Part shown: positions 18,336 through 28,809 of the stretch, piece by piece
Position numbering within the stretch: the stretch's first letter is position 1
Layout: each line of letters starts with the position of its first letter
Source of the DNA: Agrobacterium tumefaciens str. B6
Lineage (GTDB): Bacteria > Pseudomonadota > Alphaproteobacteria > Rhizobiales > Rhizobiaceae
DNA: 64,000 nt
Assembly: GCF_001541315.1 (NCBI RefSeq)
Contig: NZ_LMVK01000001.1
Span: 248,001 to 312,000, forward strand
Reading direction: 5' to 3'
Made by a program: the position numbers and the translations under genes
The notes under the pieces: generated by a model
The model's input: only the letters and a program-made list of their open reading frames with translations
Told to the model about the DNA's origin: nothing
Database searches by the model: none

Positions 18336-19289
18336 ATGGACAATATGGTGATAGCGGATCGCAGGCGGTTGCGCCGCAAGCTGACTTTCTGGCGGATTGC
18401 CGCCGTTCTTCTGCTCGTCGCCGGCGCTTTCGGTCTCTACCGGTTTTTATGGGATGGACCGCAGCAAAGTGCGAAGCCCCATATTGCCCGCGTGGAGGTC
18501 TCCGGCCTGATCACCGATAATACCGAACTTCTCGAGCGGCTCGACAAGATCGCCAAGAGCGACAATGTCAAAGGGTTGATCGTGTCGATTTCCTCGCCAG
18601 GCGGCACCACCTATGGCGGTGAGCGCATCTTCAAGGCCATTCGAGGCGTGGCGGAAAAGAAGCCGGTTGTCTCGGATGTGCGCACGCTCGCCGCTTCCGC
18701 AGGTTACATGATCGCGTCCGCGGGTGATGTCATCGTTGCTGGCGAAACCTCGATCACCGGTTCGATCGGCGTCATCTTCCAGTATCCGCAGCTTGGCCAG
18801 CTGATGGAAAAGCTCGGCGTTTCGTTGCAGGAAATCAAGTCGTCGCCGATGAAGGCGGAGCCTTCGCCGTTCCACGAGGCGCCGGAAGAGGCAAAGTCGA
18901 TGATCCGCGCCATGGTGATGGACAGCTATGGCTGGTTTGTCGACCTTGTGGCCGATCGCCGCAAGCTGCCGCGCGAAGACGTGCTGAAACTGGCGGATGG
19001 ATCGATTTTCACTGGCAGGCAGGCGCTCGCCAACAAGCTGGTTGATACGCTGGGCGGCGAAAAGGAAGTTCGCAGCTATTTCGAAACACGCGGTGTTGCC
19101 AAGGATTTGCCGATCGTCGAATGGCGCGCGCCGTCGTCCCGTTCGCCTTTTTCGCTTTTCAGTGTTGCGCAAATAGCGAAGTTTCTGGGATATGACGATT
19201 TAATTCCCTTCGCAGGCCCCGGCCAGCTCGGTGCGGACAAGTTGTTTCTTGACGGTCTTGTTTCCGTTTGGCAGGTTGAGCCGCGTTAA
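18336..19289 (+). CDS. sppA: Signal peptide peptidase SppA, short form (S49 family)
   Basis: A 317-residue membrane-anchored serine protease that degrades cleaved signal peptides. One N-terminal transmembrane helix (about 20-37) precedes a single protease domain. The Ser/Lys dyad is S121 in [11 protein letters not shown] and K173 in [11 protein letters not shown], 52 residues apart as in Bacillus SppA. ATG 18336 has AGAGG 6-7 bases upstream; ATG 18321 is an alternative. The frame is open much further upstream, but that part is antisense to lptC. Followed by ihfB after 26 bases. Confidence 0.93.
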   Translation: MDNMVIADRRRLRRKLTFWRIAAVLLLVAGAFGLYRFLWDGPQQSAKPHIARVEVSGLITDNTELLERLDKIAKSDNVKGLIVSISSPGGTTYGGERIFKAIRGVAEKKPVVSDVRTLAASAGYMIASAGDVIVAGETSITGSIGVIFQYPQLGQLMEKLGVSLQEIKSSPMKAEPSPFHEAPEEAKSMIRAMVMDSYGWFVDLVADRRKLPREDVLKLADGSIFTGRQALANKLVDTLGGEKEVRSYFETRGVAKDLPIVEWRAPSSRSPFSLFSVAQIAKFLGYDDLIPFAGPGQLGADKLFLDGLVSVWQVEPR

Positions 19290-19315
19290 AAATCCAATTC
19301 TTTCAGGGGGCAACC

Positions 19316-19618
19316 GTGATCAAGTCTGAACTGGTGCAGATCGTTGCTGCGCGTAACCCGCACCTTTATCACCGTGACGTGGAAAACATCGTCAATGCGG
19401 TGCTGGATGAAATCACCGATGCCCTGGCGGCAGGAAATCGTGTTGAGCTTCGTGGTTTCGGCGCATTTTCGGTCAAAAACCGTCCTTCGCGTTCCGGCCG
19501 GAACCCGCGCACGGGTGAGTCGGTTTTCGTCGAGGAAAAATGGGTGCCTTTCTTCAAGACAGGCAAGGAACTGCGTGAGCGCCTGAACCCCGGTATGGGC
19601 GACGAAGAGGACGATTGA
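19316..19618 (+). CDS. ihfB: Integration host factor subunit beta
   Basis: A 100-residue DNABII protein. It has the IHF-beta start [17 protein letters not shown] and the DNA-contacting arm [21 protein letters not shown], with the proline that intercalates into bent DNA. Together with IhfA (not in the window) it bends DNA at sigma-54 promoters and recombination sites. The start is GTG with a strong CAGGGGG ribosome-binding site about 5 bases upstream. sppA-ihfB-lapA is a common proteobacterial order. Confidence 0.96.
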   Translation: MIKSELVQIVAARNPHLYHRDVENIVNAVLDEITDALAAGNRVELRGFGAFSVKNRPSRSGRNPRTGESVFVEEKWVPFFKTGKELRERLNPGMGDEEDD

Positions 19619-19684
19619 TCGTCCCTGCCGCCTGGCGACTGAAAAGGAGCCGGTGGAACGCCCGCTGCGATGGAGTATTGTCGG

Positions 19685-20026
19685 ATGTCGAAAAAAATCA
19701 TCAATCTCATCATCCTGCTTCCGCTGGCAGTCATCCTCGTCATTCTGTGCGTGGCCAACCGCCAGTCCGTGACGCTGGCGCTCAATCCGTTCCGGCCGGA
19801 AGACGGCGTTCTGTCCTTCACCGCGCCGTTTTTCGTCTTCCTGTTCCTGGCGGTGATTTTCGGCGTGTTGCTGGGATCGGCGGCCACCTGGTTTGCGCAG
19901 GGCAAACATCGCAAGCGTGCCCGTATCGAAGCCAAGGAGGCTGTGCGCTGGCATGATGAGGCGAACCGCCAGAAGGCGGCCGCCGCCGGACAGCTGCCGC
20001 AGGCGGGCCAACTCCCGGCAAAGTGA
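19685..20026 (+). CDS. LapA/DUF1049 family small membrane protein
   Basis: About 113 residues with two hydrophobic segments (roughly 7-26 and 44-66), a glycine-rich end of the second (VFGVLLGSAATWFAQGKHRKRARIEAK) and a basic, Ala/Gln-rich cytoplasmic tail. This matches the LapA (DUF1049) family, which in E. coli works with LapB in LPS assembly control, although no lapB is adjacent here. Starts at ATG 19685, 66 bases after ihfB; probably the same operon. Confidence 0.8.
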   Translation: MSKKIINLIILLPLAVILVILCVANRQSVTLALNPFRPEDGVLSFTAPFFVFLFLAVIFGVLLGSAATWFAQGKHRKRARIEAKEAVRWHDEANRQKAAAAGQLPQAGQLPAK

Positions 20027-20119
20027 TGGCGCCGACATTCGTTCCGGCTCTAGGCGAGCGGCGCATGGAATGCTATTTGCTGGCGCAATAAGACGCGGGC
20101 AAAAGCGGAAAGATTTCCA

Positions 20120-21253
20120 TTGAAGAAAAAAGACAGCCGGCCGGGCAATCGTGTGCGAGCCGGGAACGAGAAAAAACAGGTTCATGCCGTAAAGCCGGCG
20201 CGTCGCGCGGATGCCGCGCCGAAAAAGCGCGAGCCGGATGCCGTGCGCAGCGTGCAGAAGGCCGCGCCGAAGGAAAAACCCGTCGTAGCGACCGCCGTTG
20301 AACAGGCCCCTGCGCGCGCACTTATGCAGCGCACCGGGGCGCTTCCCGCGGAACAGGTTCCGGTCATTCTGGAATCGAGCGGCGCGGGTGATTTTCATCT
20401 GATCGATAGCGGCAACGGCCTGAAGCTTGAACAATATGGCGATTACCGCATCGTCCGTCCCGAGGCGCAGGCTCTCTGGAAGCCTTCGATCCCGGACCGC
20501 GTATGGCAGAATGCGGATGCCGTCTTTACCGGCGATACCGATGAGGACGGCATGGGCCGCTGGCGCTTTCCGAAGGAAGCGCTCGGCGAGACATGGCCGC
20601 TGTCCTTGCTCGGGGTCGAATTTCTCGGCCGCTTCACGGCCTTTCGGCATGTTGGCGTCTTTCCCGAACAGATCGTGCATTGGGAATGGCTGAAACATGC
20701 CATCGAAACGGCCGACCGTCCGCTGAAAGTGCTGAACCTCTTCGGTTATACCGGTGTCGCCTCGCTGGTCGCGGCGGCTGCGGGTGCTGAAGTCACCCAT
20801 GTCGACGCCTCCAAGAAAGCGATTGGCTGGGCGAAGGAGAACCAGGCGCTTGCCGGGCTCGAACAGGCACCGATCCGCTGGATTTGCGAAGACGCCATGA
20901 AGTTCATCCAGCGTGAGGAGCGCCGCGGCAACAGCTACGATATCATCCTCACCGACCCGCCGAAATTCGGCCGCGGCACCCATGGTGAAGTCTGGCAATT
21001 GTTCGACCATCTGCCGCTGATGCTGGATATCTGCCGCGAAATCCTCTCGCCCAAGGCGCTCGGCCTTGTGCTGACGGCCTATTCGATCCGGGCGAGCTTC
21101 TATTCGATGCATGAACTGATGCGCGAAACCATGCGCGGCGCCGGTGGCGTCGTCGCGTCAGGCGAGCTTGTCATTCGTGAAGCCGGGCTCGACGGCAAGA
21201 CGCCGGGCCGCGTGCTTTCCACATCGCTGTTCAGCCGCTGGGAGCCGAAATGA
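20120..21253 (+). CDS. Class I SAM-dependent rRNA methyltransferase (RlmI-like)
   Basis: 377 residues. The first 65 or so are a lysine/alanine/proline-rich basic tail of low complexity. The catalytic part has a SAM-binding motif VLNLFGYTGVASLVAAAAGAE (about 204-224), an acidic loop THVDASK, and DPPKFGRGTHGEVW as the catalytic motif. This suits a 23S rRNA cytosine methyltransferase of the RlmI/RlmK type. The start is a TTG (20120) with AAAGCGGAAAGA upstream; a start later in the basic tail is possible. Its stop overlaps the next methyltransferase (ATGA). Confidence 0.82.
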   Translation: MKKKDSRPGNRVRAGNEKKQVHAVKPARRADAAPKKREPDAVRSVQKAAPKEKPVVATAVEQAPARALMQRTGALPAEQVPVILESSGAGDFHLIDSGNGLKLEQYGDYRIVRPEAQALWKPSIPDRVWQNADAVFTGDTDEDGMGRWRFPKEALGETWPLSLLGVEFLGRFTAFRHVGVFPEQIVHWEWLKHAIETADRPLKVLNLFGYTGVASLVAAAAGAEVTHVDASKKAIGWAKENQALAGLEQAPIRWICEDAMKFIQREERRGNSYDIILTDPPKFGRGTHGEVWQLFDHLPLMLDICREILSPKALGLVLTAYSIRASFYSMHELMRETMRGAGGVVASGELVIREAGLDGKTPGRVLSTSLFSRWEPK

Positions 21254-22110
21254 TGAAGGATATGCGTGAAAACACCGCGCGCCGGGTTGGACAGGTCAAG
21301 GAAGTGACCAGCCTTGCCAATCCCATCATCAAGGATATCAAGGCGCTCACCCAGAAAAAGGGCAGGGAAGAGACCGGCACCTTCATGGCTGAAGGCCTGA
21401 AGCTGGTCATCGACGCGCTCGAACTCGGCTGGACGATCAAGACGCTGGTTTATGCCAAGGCCGCCAAGGGCAAGCCGCTGGAGGAGCAGGCGGCGGTGAA
21501 GACGGTCGCCACGGGCGGGCTCGTGCTCGAAGTCAGCGAAAAGGGCATCGCCTCGATCACCCGCCGCGATAATCCGCAGATGGTTGTCGGCATTTTCGAA
21601 CAGAAATGGAAGCCGCTGAAGGATATCCGCCCGGAAAAGGGCGAAACCTATATCGCGCTCGACCGGGTGCGTGATCCCGGCAATCTCGGCACCATTATCC
21701 GCACGGCGGATGCGGCGGGCGCTTCCGGCGGCATTCTCGTCGGTGATTGCACGGATCCGTTTTCGCTGGGAACGGTGCGCGCCACCATGGGTTCGGTCTT
21801 CGCCACGCCCGTTGCCCGCGCTTCGGTCGAAGAATTCCTGTCCTGGAAAAAATCGGCGCAGGTCAGCGTCGTCGCCACCCACCTGGCGGGTTCGGTTGAT
21901 TATCGAAAGATCGATTATGCCGGCAAGCCGGTCGTGATCTTAATGGGCAACGAACAATCCGGCCTGCCGCCGGAACTCGCCGGGAAGGCCGACCAGCTGG
22001 CGCGCATTCCCCAACAGGGCCGCGCCGACAGCCTCAATCTCGCCATCGCAACCGCCGTCATGCTGTTTGAAGCACGGCGGCATCTCCTCGAACTCGCACC
22101 GGTGACGTAA
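21250..22110 (+). CDS. TrmH/SpoU family RNA 2'-O-methyltransferase
   Basis: 286 residues with the three SPOUT motifs: [20 protein letters not shown] (motif 1, near 139-158), [12 protein letters not shown]-like [11 protein letters not shown] (motif 2, near 226) and [22 protein letters not shown] (motif 3), cited in part. The N-terminus resembles the ribose-binding extension of RlmB/TsnR-type enzymes. The substrate is probably 23S rRNA, but the exact site cannot be read from sequence. Start overlaps the previous gene by 4 bases and its own stop overlaps lspA by 1 base, so all three are translationally coupled. Confidence 0.9.
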   Translation: MMKDMRENTARRVGQVKEVTSLANPIIKDIKALTQKKGREETGTFMAEGLKLVIDALELGWTIKTLVYAKAAKGKPLEEQAAVKTVATGGLVLEVSEKGIASITRRDNPQMVVGIFEQKWKPLKDIRPEKGETYIALDRVRDPGNLGTIIRTADAAGASGGILVGDCTDPFSLGTVRATMGSVFATPVARASVEEFLSWKKSAQVSVVATHLAGSVDYRKIDYAGKPVVILMGNEQSGLPPELAGKADQLARIPQQGRADSLNLAIATAVMLFEARRHLLELAPVT

Positions 22111-22598
22111 TGGCCAAAGCGGCATTGTTCTCGAAATTCGGTCCGGCCTTTGCGCTGATCGTTGCCGCACTGGTGCTGGACCAGATCGTCAAGCAGCTGG
22201 TCGAAGCCTATCTGCCGCTGCAGGAGATGGTTCCGGTTGCTCCATTCCTGGCGCTGTACCGCACCTACAATCTCGGCGTGGCCTTTTCGATGCTGGAGGA
22301 TATGCACGGCTGGTTCATCGTCAGCATGCGACTCGTCATCGTGGTCTTCGTTCTGTGGCTGTGGCGCAAGACGGCGGCGGACCGAACCTTTGCCCATCTC
22401 GGTTTCGCCTTCATCATCGCAGGTGCTGCCGGCAATCTTCTCGACCGCTTTTTCTACGGTCACGTCATCGACTATATCCTGTTTTACACGCAGACATGGT
22501 CCTTCGCGGTTTTCAATCTGGCCGACAGTTTCATAACCATCGGCGCAGCCTGCGTCATTCTCGACGAGTTTTTGCACGCCCGGGCGGCTAAAAAGTAA
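22110..22598 (+). CDS. lspA: Lipoprotein signal peptidase (signal peptidase II)
   Basis: A 162-residue four-helix inner-membrane aspartyl protease that cleaves the signal peptide of diacylated prolipoproteins. Catalytic aspartates are D121 (GHVIDY) and D139 (FNLADS), 18 residues apart as in E. coli. The motif [10 protein letters not shown] is also intact. ATG overlaps the preceding stop (TAATG). Its partner in lipoprotein maturation, lnt, is at 43 kb in this window. Confidence 0.97.
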   Translation: MAKAALFSKFGPAFALIVAALVLDQIVKQLVEAYLPLQEMVPVAPFLALYRTYNLGVAFSMLEDMHGWFIVSMRLVIVVFVLWLWRKTAADRTFAHLGFAFIIAGAAGNLLDRFFYGHVIDYILFYTQTWSFAVFNLADSFITIGAACVILDEFLHARAAKK

Positions 22599-22653
22599 AA
22601 TTTTAAGGTTTCAGCCAAACATATCAAAACCGCTGCCGTGGTAGCGGTTGCCT

Positions 22654-24894
22654 ATGAGCGAACTGGCAAGACTTCGACAGAAAGTTTCAGATGGCCTGGC
22701 CGCCACGGCGGCGCAGCCGGCGGATCGTGTCGATACGACAACGCACCATGGGGATGAAGAACATGCGACCGATGCCAGATCGATTGCGCTTTATGTCGCC
22801 GTTTCACTATCAGTTGGGGCTTTTTCCGCAGCCCTGATCGCGCTTGCGGTGCCCTATGCGGTTACCGTCGCGCTGGCAACCTTCTTTGGCGCAGTGCTTG
22901 TCGGTGTCCTCCTCTACGCGCTCTTCGGCGAATCCTCCCGGCATCCCGGCGCACTGGTTGCAGATTCCGATCTCCGGATGCGGCAAACGCAAAACCGCTC
23001 GCTGATTGCCGAAATGCAGGAATTCATGGGCGATATCGTCGTGATCCGCGACATGAACCGGCGCATCGTTGAGGCGAACCGGGTCTTTCGTGAAATGACC
23101 GGCTGTGCGGCCCCCGAAGGGCTGAGCTGCGAGGAAATCGGCATCGCTTTCCGCCCGGGTGACAAGGTCCACGCCTATGATGTCGAGATCGCGACCCCGT
23201 TCGGTCAGCGCATCTTTTCCTGGCATGATGTCGTGACCCGCGATCTGGCAAGCAGCCGGCTTCTCATCAGCAGTATCGCCAGAGATGTGACCGAAGAGCG
23301 GCTTGCGCTCGGTGAGCGGGAAGATGCCCGGTTGCGGGCCGAAAAGGCCGATGCCGAAAAAGCAAGGCTGCTTGCCACCGTAAGCCACGAAATCCGCCTG
23401 CCGCTTTCCGGCATGCTCGGCATGAACCATCTTCTGTCGCAGACGAAGCTCAATGAGGAGCAGCGCAATTATCTCGATGGCATGAAGCAGTCCGGCCAGT
23501 CGCTGGTGCAGCTTGTCGAGGATCTGCTGGATTATTCGACGATGGAAGCGGGTCGCTTCAGGCTCAATCCGCGCGCGGAAAACCTGCGGCGGATGATCGA
23601 GAGCATCGTTGAGATGCTGGCCCATCGGGCCCATGAAAAAGGCATAGAAATCACCTCCTTCGTTACGCCTGACGTGCCTGATCATCTCGATTTCGATCCG
23701 GCAAGGCTGCGTCAGGTCCTCTTCAATCTCCTCGGCAATGCCGTCAAATTCACGCGGGAAGGCGGCGTCGTCATCCGGGCGCGCATGGTCGACAGCGAAT
23801 TGCACATCACTGTCGAAGATACCGGTCCGGGCATGAGCCAGGCCGAGCAGGCCCGTATTTTCGGTGAATTCGAACAGGCAGGCCCGCTGTCGCAGCGAAG
23901 CGCAGGCACAGGTCTCGGCCTTGCGATTTCCGCCCGTATCGTGCGGGAATTCGGCGGCAGCCTCACGGTTTCCAGCCGAAAGGGCAAGGGCAGCACTTTC
24001 AAACTGACGTTCCGGCCGGGCGGCGCACCCGCCGAAATGGCGGATCCCGGACGGCGTCATTGCCTGCGGCATACAAATGTCCTGCTCATCGCGCCAAAGG
24101 GCGTGGCGGCGGCGGTGACGATGGAGGCTATCGAAGCCTTCGGCGGTCAATGTACTCTCATCCACCAGTCTGAAGATCTTGAAAAGCTGCGGAAGGAGTC
24201 TGCCACCCGGGCGGATGATCTCACCGATATCATTGTCGACCGACGCATTTCGGCGCTGTTCAGGGACGCGCTCAAGGATTGGCCGCAACAGAATGTTCGC
24301 CGCACGCTGCTGGTCAGCCCGGAAGAACGGCCGTCGACCATGCATGTTTCCTTCGATGCCTGGTTGATCCGGCCGCTGCGCGAAAAATCGCTGATCGACG
24401 TCCTGTGCGGCCGTCTGCGCGGCATAGAGCGACGGGACGCGATCAACGACAACCATCCCGATGTGGGATTTTCGTCGCGGGTGGCGGAGGGTGCGAGCGG
24501 TATCGAGATACTCGTGGCCGAAGACGATGCCGTCAATCAGCGCATCGTTCGCGCCGTTCTGGAGAAAACCGGTTTTATCGTCCGTGTTGTCGAGAACTTT
24601 GAGGCGTTGCGGCAATCGTTGGAGCCAAGCGCATCCCGTTTGCCTGACCTCATCGTCTCCGATCTCAACATGCCGGGCGGCGAGGGGCTGGACGTGCTTC
24701 CCGACCTTCTCCATACGCTGAAGGGGGAAAGGAATATTCCCGTCATCGTGCTCAGCGGAGATACGAGTGACGCGACCGCCGAAATCCTGCTGAAGGCCGG
24801 TGCCGGCGCAGTTTTGACCAAGCCTGCCGACCCGCGACGGCTGGTAGAGGAAATCCGTCGGCTGCTCGAGGCGAAACGCCTGTTGCCATCATAA
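22654..24894 (+). CDS. Hybrid sensor histidine kinase/response regulator
   Basis: 746 residues from ATG 22654. Two hydrophobic helices (about 43-68 and 70-92) with almost no periplasmic loop; a PAS-like domain (about 115-220, DMNRRIVEANRVFREMTG); a HisKA domain with H245 in VSHEIRLPLSG; an HATPase domain with LFNLLGNAVKFTREGG and VEDTGPGMS; a degenerate receiver-like stretch (about 475-590); and a complete receiver (about 608-742) with LVAEDDAVNQ, phospho-acceptor D670 in VSDLNMPGG and KPADP. The residue four after H245 is Leu where most HisKA kinases have Thr or Asn, which may weaken phosphatase activity. The signal sensed is unknown; the short periplasmic exposure suggests a membrane or cytoplasmic cue. 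Confidence 0.9.
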   Translation: MSELARLRQKVSDGLAATAAQPADRVDTTTHHGDEEHATDARSIALYVAVSLSVGAFSAALIALAVPYAVTVALATFFGAVLVGVLLYALFGESSRHPGALVADSDLRMRQTQNRSLIAEMQEFMGDIVVIRDMNRRIVEANRVFREMTGCAAPEGLSCEEIGIAFRPGDKVHAYDVEIATPFGQRIFSWHDVVTRDLASSRLLISSIARDVTEERLALGEREDARLRAEKADAEKARLLATVSHEIRLPLSGMLGMNHLLSQTKLNEEQRNYLDGMKQSGQSLVQLVEDLLDYSTMEAGRFRLNPRAENLRRMIESIVEMLAHRAHEKGIEITSFVTPDVPDHLDFDPARLRQVLFNLLGNAVKFTREGGVVIRARMVDSELHITVEDTGPGMSQAEQARIFGEFEQAGPLSQRSAGTGLGLAISARIVREFGGSLTVSSRKGKGSTFKLTFRPGGAPAEMADPGRRHCLRHTNVLLIAPKGVAAAVTMEAIEAFGGQCTLIHQSEDLEKLRKESATRADDLTDIIVDRRISALFRDALKDWPQQNVRRTLLVSPEERPSTMHVSFDAWLIRPLREKSLIDVLCGRLRGIERRDAINDNHPDVGFSSRVAEGASGIEILVAEDDAVNQRIVRAVLEKTGFIVRVVENFEALRQSLEPSASRLPDLIVSDLNMPGGEGLDVLPDLLHTLKGERNIPVIVLSGDTSDATAEILLKAGAGAVLTKPADPRRLVEEIRRLLEAKRLLPS

Positions 24895-24988
24895 CTTGAC
24901 AGACTCGCGCTGGTGACATTTTGTCACTATTCTGTCGTCAATTAGTGATTTATGACAGGAAAATTCTTTGGTGGCGGAGCGATTCCCC

Positions 24989-25870
24989 ATGGTTGCCGAA
25001 ATCCTCAATCACGACATTTGTGAAAGCAATGTTGTCATTAGTCCTCGTCCCGAGACAGCTCAGGACAATGAGGGTCTTTTCGGTCGTATAGGCACGCTGG
25101 AAACACGGCTCGCCAGAAATGAACGCGAAATCGATGCCGCGCAATCCGTGCGTTACCGGGTTTTCGTCGAGGAAATGAAGGCGCGCCTTCCCGCAGATGC
25201 GATGCGCCGCAAGCGCGACATCGATGCCTGGGACAGCGTCTGCGATCATCTGCTGGTGCTCGACAAGGCGATCGAAGGCGACAGCGAAGACCAGATCGTC
25301 GGCACCTATCGTTTGCTGCGACAGGAAACGGCGCTCGCCAATAACGGCTTCTATTCCGCAAGCGAGTTCGACATTGCCGGGCTCGTTGCGCGCCATCCGG
25401 GCAAGCGCTTCATGGAGCTTGGCCGCTCCTGTGTGCTGCCGGAATATCGCACCAAGCGTACCGTCGAGCTTCTTTGGCAGGGCAATTGGGCCTATGCCGT
25501 GAAACACCGCATGGATGCCATGATCGGTTGCGCCTCCTTCCCCGGCGTGCAGCCGGAGGCCCATGCGCTTGCCTTGTCCTTCCTGCATCATAATTGCGTG
25601 GCCAAGGGCGAGTGGGCAGCTTCCGCCCTTCCCGAGCTTTATCATGAGATGGACCTCGTGCCGGCCGAGGCGCTCAACGCCCGCAAAGCGCTGAACGCCA
25701 TGCCGCCGCTGATCAAGGGCTATATGCGTCTTGGCGCCATGTTCGGCTCCGGCGCGGTTGTTGACCATGCCTTCAACACGACGGACGTTCTCGTGGTCCT
25801 GCCCGTATCGTCCATCGCCGGCCGCTACATCAGCTATTATGGCGGTGAGACCGAGCGCATCAACGGCTGA
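24989..25870 (+). CDS. olsB: Ornithine N-acyltransferase OlsB (lyso-ornithine lipid synthesis)
   Basis: About 293 residues of the acetyltransferase-like family containing OlsB, which transfers a 3-hydroxyacyl chain from ACP to the alpha-amino group of ornithine. Family features are the N-terminal AQSVRYRVFVEEM segment, the motif VGTYRLLRQETA, the signature FMELGRSCVLPEYR, and WAYAVKHRMDAMIGCASFPGV. The GNAT-like start could be mistaken for an autoinducer synthase, but the overall sequence is OlsB. ATG 24989 is chosen (GGCGGAGCG upstream); TTG 24968 is also in frame. From memory this is atu0344 in strain C58. olsA is at 37.9 kb and the olsE candidate at the left edge. Confidence 0.92.
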   Translation: MVAEILNHDICESNVVISPRPETAQDNEGLFGRIGTLETRLARNEREIDAAQSVRYRVFVEEMKARLPADAMRRKRDIDAWDSVCDHLLVLDKAIEGDSEDQIVGTYRLLRQETALANNGFYSASEFDIAGLVARHPGKRFMELGRSCVLPEYRTKRTVELLWQGNWAYAVKHRMDAMIGCASFPGVQPEAHALALSFLHHNCVAKGEWAASALPELYHEMDLVPAEALNARKALNAMPPLIKGYMRLGAMFGSGAVVDHAFNTTDVLVVLPVSSIAGRYISYYGGETERING

Positions 25871-25998
25871 CCGGTTTTTGATCGGAACCTTTCGGGATGT
25901 TCCTGTGGGCAGCTGTTCGGTGCGTGTTGTGCAGGGGCGGGCATTGCCGCTAGTGTCGGCGCTCCTTTTCCGCAACACGATATGACATCGGCAGGCCA

Positions 25999-28713
25999 TT
26001 GACGGACGTTCTGACAACCGCTTCCCTGATCTCGGAAGAGAGCCGCGCGACGGCCACTCCGATGATGGAGCAATATATCGAGATCAAGGCGAACAATCCC
26101 GGTTCGCTGCTGTTCTACCGCATGGGCGATTTTTACGAATTGTTCTTTGACGATGCGGTCGAAGCCTCCCGTTCGCTCGGCATCACGCTGACGAAACGCG
26201 GCCAGCACATGGGGCACGATATTCCCATGTGCGGCGTTCCCGTCCATGCGGCGGATGACTACCTGCAGAAGCTCATCCTGCGCGGCTATCGCGTCGCCGT
26301 CTGCGAACAGGTGGAAGACCCGGCCGAGGCGAAGAAGCGCGGATCGAAATCCGTGGTCAAACGTGATGTCGTGCGGCTTGTCACCCCCGGCACGCTGACC
26401 GAAGAAAAACTGCTGTCGCCGACGGAATCCAACTATCTGATGGCGCTCGCCCGTATTCGCGGCAGCGCCGAGGCGCAGTTTGCACTCGCCTGGATCGATA
26501 TTTCCACCGGCGTCTTCCGTCTGGCGGAAACCACGCTGACCCGGCTTCTCGCCGATATCTGGCGCATTGATCCGCGGGAGTTGATTGTCGCCGACAGCCT
26601 GTTCCATGACGAGGAATTGCGACCGGTGTTTGATGTGCTCGGTCGTGTGGCCGTGCCGCAGCCGGCGATTCTTTTCGACAGCGCTACTGCGGAAGGGCGC
26701 ATCGCCCGTTACTTCAACGTCTCGACGCTCGATGGTTTCGGCACGTTTTCGCGGGTGGAAATGGCCGCTGCCGCTGCGGCCGTCGCTTATGTCGAAAAAA
26801 CCCAGATCGCCGAACGTCCGCCGCTTGGCGCGCCGGAGCGTGAAAGTGCGGCCTCCACCCTTTTCATCGACCCCGCCACCCGCGCCAATCTGGAACTGGT
26901 GAAGACGCTGTCGGGCGAAAGGGACGGATCGCTGCTGCATGCGCTTAACCGTACTGTCACGGGCGGCGGCGCACGGCTTCTGGCCGAGCGGCTGATGTCA
27001 CCCTTGACAGATCCGGAGAAGATCAATGCCCGCCTCGATGCGGTGGCCTATCTCATCGATGACGTGTCGCTCAGCGATGGCCTGCGCGATGCGCTGAAAC
27101 AGGTTGCGGATATGCCGCGTGCGCTTTCGCGCCTTGCGCTGGAGCGCGGCGGCCCGCGCGATCTCGGCGCCATCAGGCAGGGGCTGGCTTCGGCCGAAAG
27201 GATAGCCGCGATTCTCGATCAGGGATTGTTGCCGGATGAGCTGGCGACGGCGCTCGCGGATTTGAAAGCGCTGCCGAGTGGGCTGGAAGCCATGCTTGGC
27301 TCGATGCTGGCCGACGACCTGCCGCTTTTGAAGCGGGACGGCGGTTTCCTGCGCGATGGTGCCAATCCCGAACTGGATGAGGTGCGGGCGCTGCGCGACC
27401 AGTCGCGCCGTGTGATTGCCGGGCTGCAGCTGAAATATGCCGATGAGACCGGCATCAAGTCGCTCAAGATCAAGCACAACAATGTGCTTGGCTACTTCAT
27501 CGAGGTCACGGCCGGCAACGCAGATGTGATGATGGCGACGGATGAGGCCAAGGCGCGCTTCATCCACCGGCAGACCATGGCAGGCGCCATGCGCTTCACC
27601 ACCACCGAGCTTGCCGATCTTGAAAGCCGCATCGCCAACGCCGCAGCGCAGGCTCTGACCATGGAGCTGGAAGCCTTCGCGCGCATGGTCGAGGCTGTGG
27701 TGCAGCAGGCGGAAGCGATCAAGGCCGGTGCTTTCGCGCTCGCGACTATCGACGTCGCCTCAAGCCTTGCTTATCTCGCAACCGAACAGGCCTATTGCCG
27801 TCCGATCGTCGATGCCTCCATGACCTTCGCGATCAAGGGCGGGCGTCATCCGGTGGTGGAGCAGGCATTACGGCGGCAGTCGGCTGGACCGTTCATCGCC
27901 AACAATTGCGATCTGTCGGCCGTGAACGGCGGCAAGAATGGTGCGATCTGGCTGCTCACCGGCCCGAACATGGGCGGTAAATCGACCTTCCTGCGCCAGA
28001 ATGCGCTGATCACCATCCTCGCGCAGATCGGCTCCTTCGTTCCGGCGGAGGCCGCCCATATCGGCGTCGTCGACCGGCTGTTTTCCCGCGTTGGTGCGTC
28101 AGACGATCTGGCGCGCGGCCGCTCGACCTTCATGGTGGAAATGGTGGAGACCGCCGCCATTCTCAATCAGGCGACGGATCGTTCGCTGGTCATTCTGGAT
28201 GAAATCGGCCGTGGCACGGCGACCTTCGATGGACTCTCGATCGCCTGGGCGGCGGTGGAACATCTGCACGAGGTCAATCGTTGCCGTGGCCTCTTCGCCA
28301 CCCATTTCCACGAGCTGACGGTGCTGTCGGAAAAGCTCGGCCGCCTTTCCAATGCCACGATGCGGGTGAAGGAGTGGGAAGGTGATGTCATCTTCCTGCA
28401 CGAAGTCGGGCCGGGCGCGGCGGATCGTTCCTACGGTATTCAGGTGGCGCGGCTTGCGGGACTGCCGGCATCGGTGGTGGAGCGCGCCCGCGAGGTGCTG
28501 ACGAAGCTCGAAGATGCCGACCGCAAGAACCCGGCCAGCCAGCTGATCGATGATCTGCCGCTGTTCCAGATCGCGGTTCGCCGCGAGGAAACCCGCAAGG
28601 CCGGATCATCGAAGGTGGAGGAGGCTCTGAAGGGCTTCAACCCCGACGAAATGACGCCGCGAGAGGCATTGGACGCGCTCTATGCGTTGAAGAAAGAACT
28701 TGGCAAGGCGTAA
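25999..28713 (+). CDS. mutS: DNA mismatch repair protein MutS
   Basis: 904 residues, the full MutS layout: mismatch-reading F45-x-E47 in GDFYELF, connector and core domains, lever and clamp (around [15 protein letters not shown]), then the ABC-type ATPase with Walker [10 protein letters not shown] (from 655), Walker [11 protein letters not shown] and FATHFHEL. It recognises mismatches and recruits MutL. The start is TTG 25999 since no upstream ATG is in frame; an internal start nearer to MMEQYIEIK is possible. Lies between olsB and glnD. Confidence 0.97.
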   Translation: MTDVLTTASLISEESRATATPMMEQYIEIKANNPGSLLFYRMGDFYELFFDDAVEASRSLGITLTKRGQHMGHDIPMCGVPVHAADDYLQKLILRGYRVAVCEQVEDPAEAKKRGSKSVVKRDVVRLVTPGTLTEEKLLSPTESNYLMALARIRGSAEAQFALAWIDISTGVFRLAETTLTRLLADIWRIDPRELIVADSLFHDEELRPVFDVLGRVAVPQPAILFDSATAEGRIARYFNVSTLDGFGTFSRVEMAAAAAAVAYVEKTQIAERPPLGAPERESAASTLFIDPATRANLELVKTLSGERDGSLLHALNRTVTGGGARLLAERLMSPLTDPEKINARLDAVAYLIDDVSLSDGLRDALKQVADMPRALSRLALERGGPRDLGAIRQGLASAERIAAILDQGLLPDELATALADLKALPSGLEAMLGSMLADDLPLLKRDGGFLRDGANPELDEVRALRDQSRRVIAGLQLKYADETGIKSLKIKHNNVLGYFIEVTAGNADVMMATDEAKARFIHRQTMAGAMRFTTTELADLESRIANAAAQALTMELEAFARMVEAVVQQAEAIKAGAFALATIDVASSLAYLATEQAYCRPIVDASMTFAIKGGRHPVVEQALRRQSAGPFIANNCDLSAVNGGKNGAIWLLTGPNMGGKSTFLRQNALITILAQIGSFVPAEAAHIGVVDRLFSRVGASDDLARGRSTFMVEMVETAAILNQATDRSLVILDEIGRGTATFDGLSIAWAAVEHLHEVNRCRGLFATHFHELTVLSEKLGRLSNATMRVKEWEGDVIFLHEVGPGAADRSYGIQVARLAGLPASVVERAREVLTKLEDADRKNPASQLIDDLPLFQIAVRREETRKAGSSKVEEALKGFNPDEMTPREALDALYALKKELGKA

Positions 28714-28809
28714 GGGATAGATTGCCTGTCCATCGCCTTTAAAACTCGCTATAGGACACTCCCATCGCAAGCGGTGGGATTATCCCACAGGACATGGATA
28801 CCGGCATAG

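Noticed and set aside
19286-21112. 608-codon leftward frame
   Set aside because: Antisense to ihfB, the LapA-like gene and a methyltransferase gene, all with clear motifs. Long shadow frames are common at this GC content.
22810-24714. 634-codon leftward frame
   Set aside because: Antisense to the hybrid kinase; no domain recognised and composition typical of a shadow.
24968-25870. Acyl-homoserine lactone synthase
   Set aside because: The GNAT-like start can suggest it, but the full sequence, including FMELGRSCVLPEYR, fits the OlsB family and there is no LuxR gene nearby.
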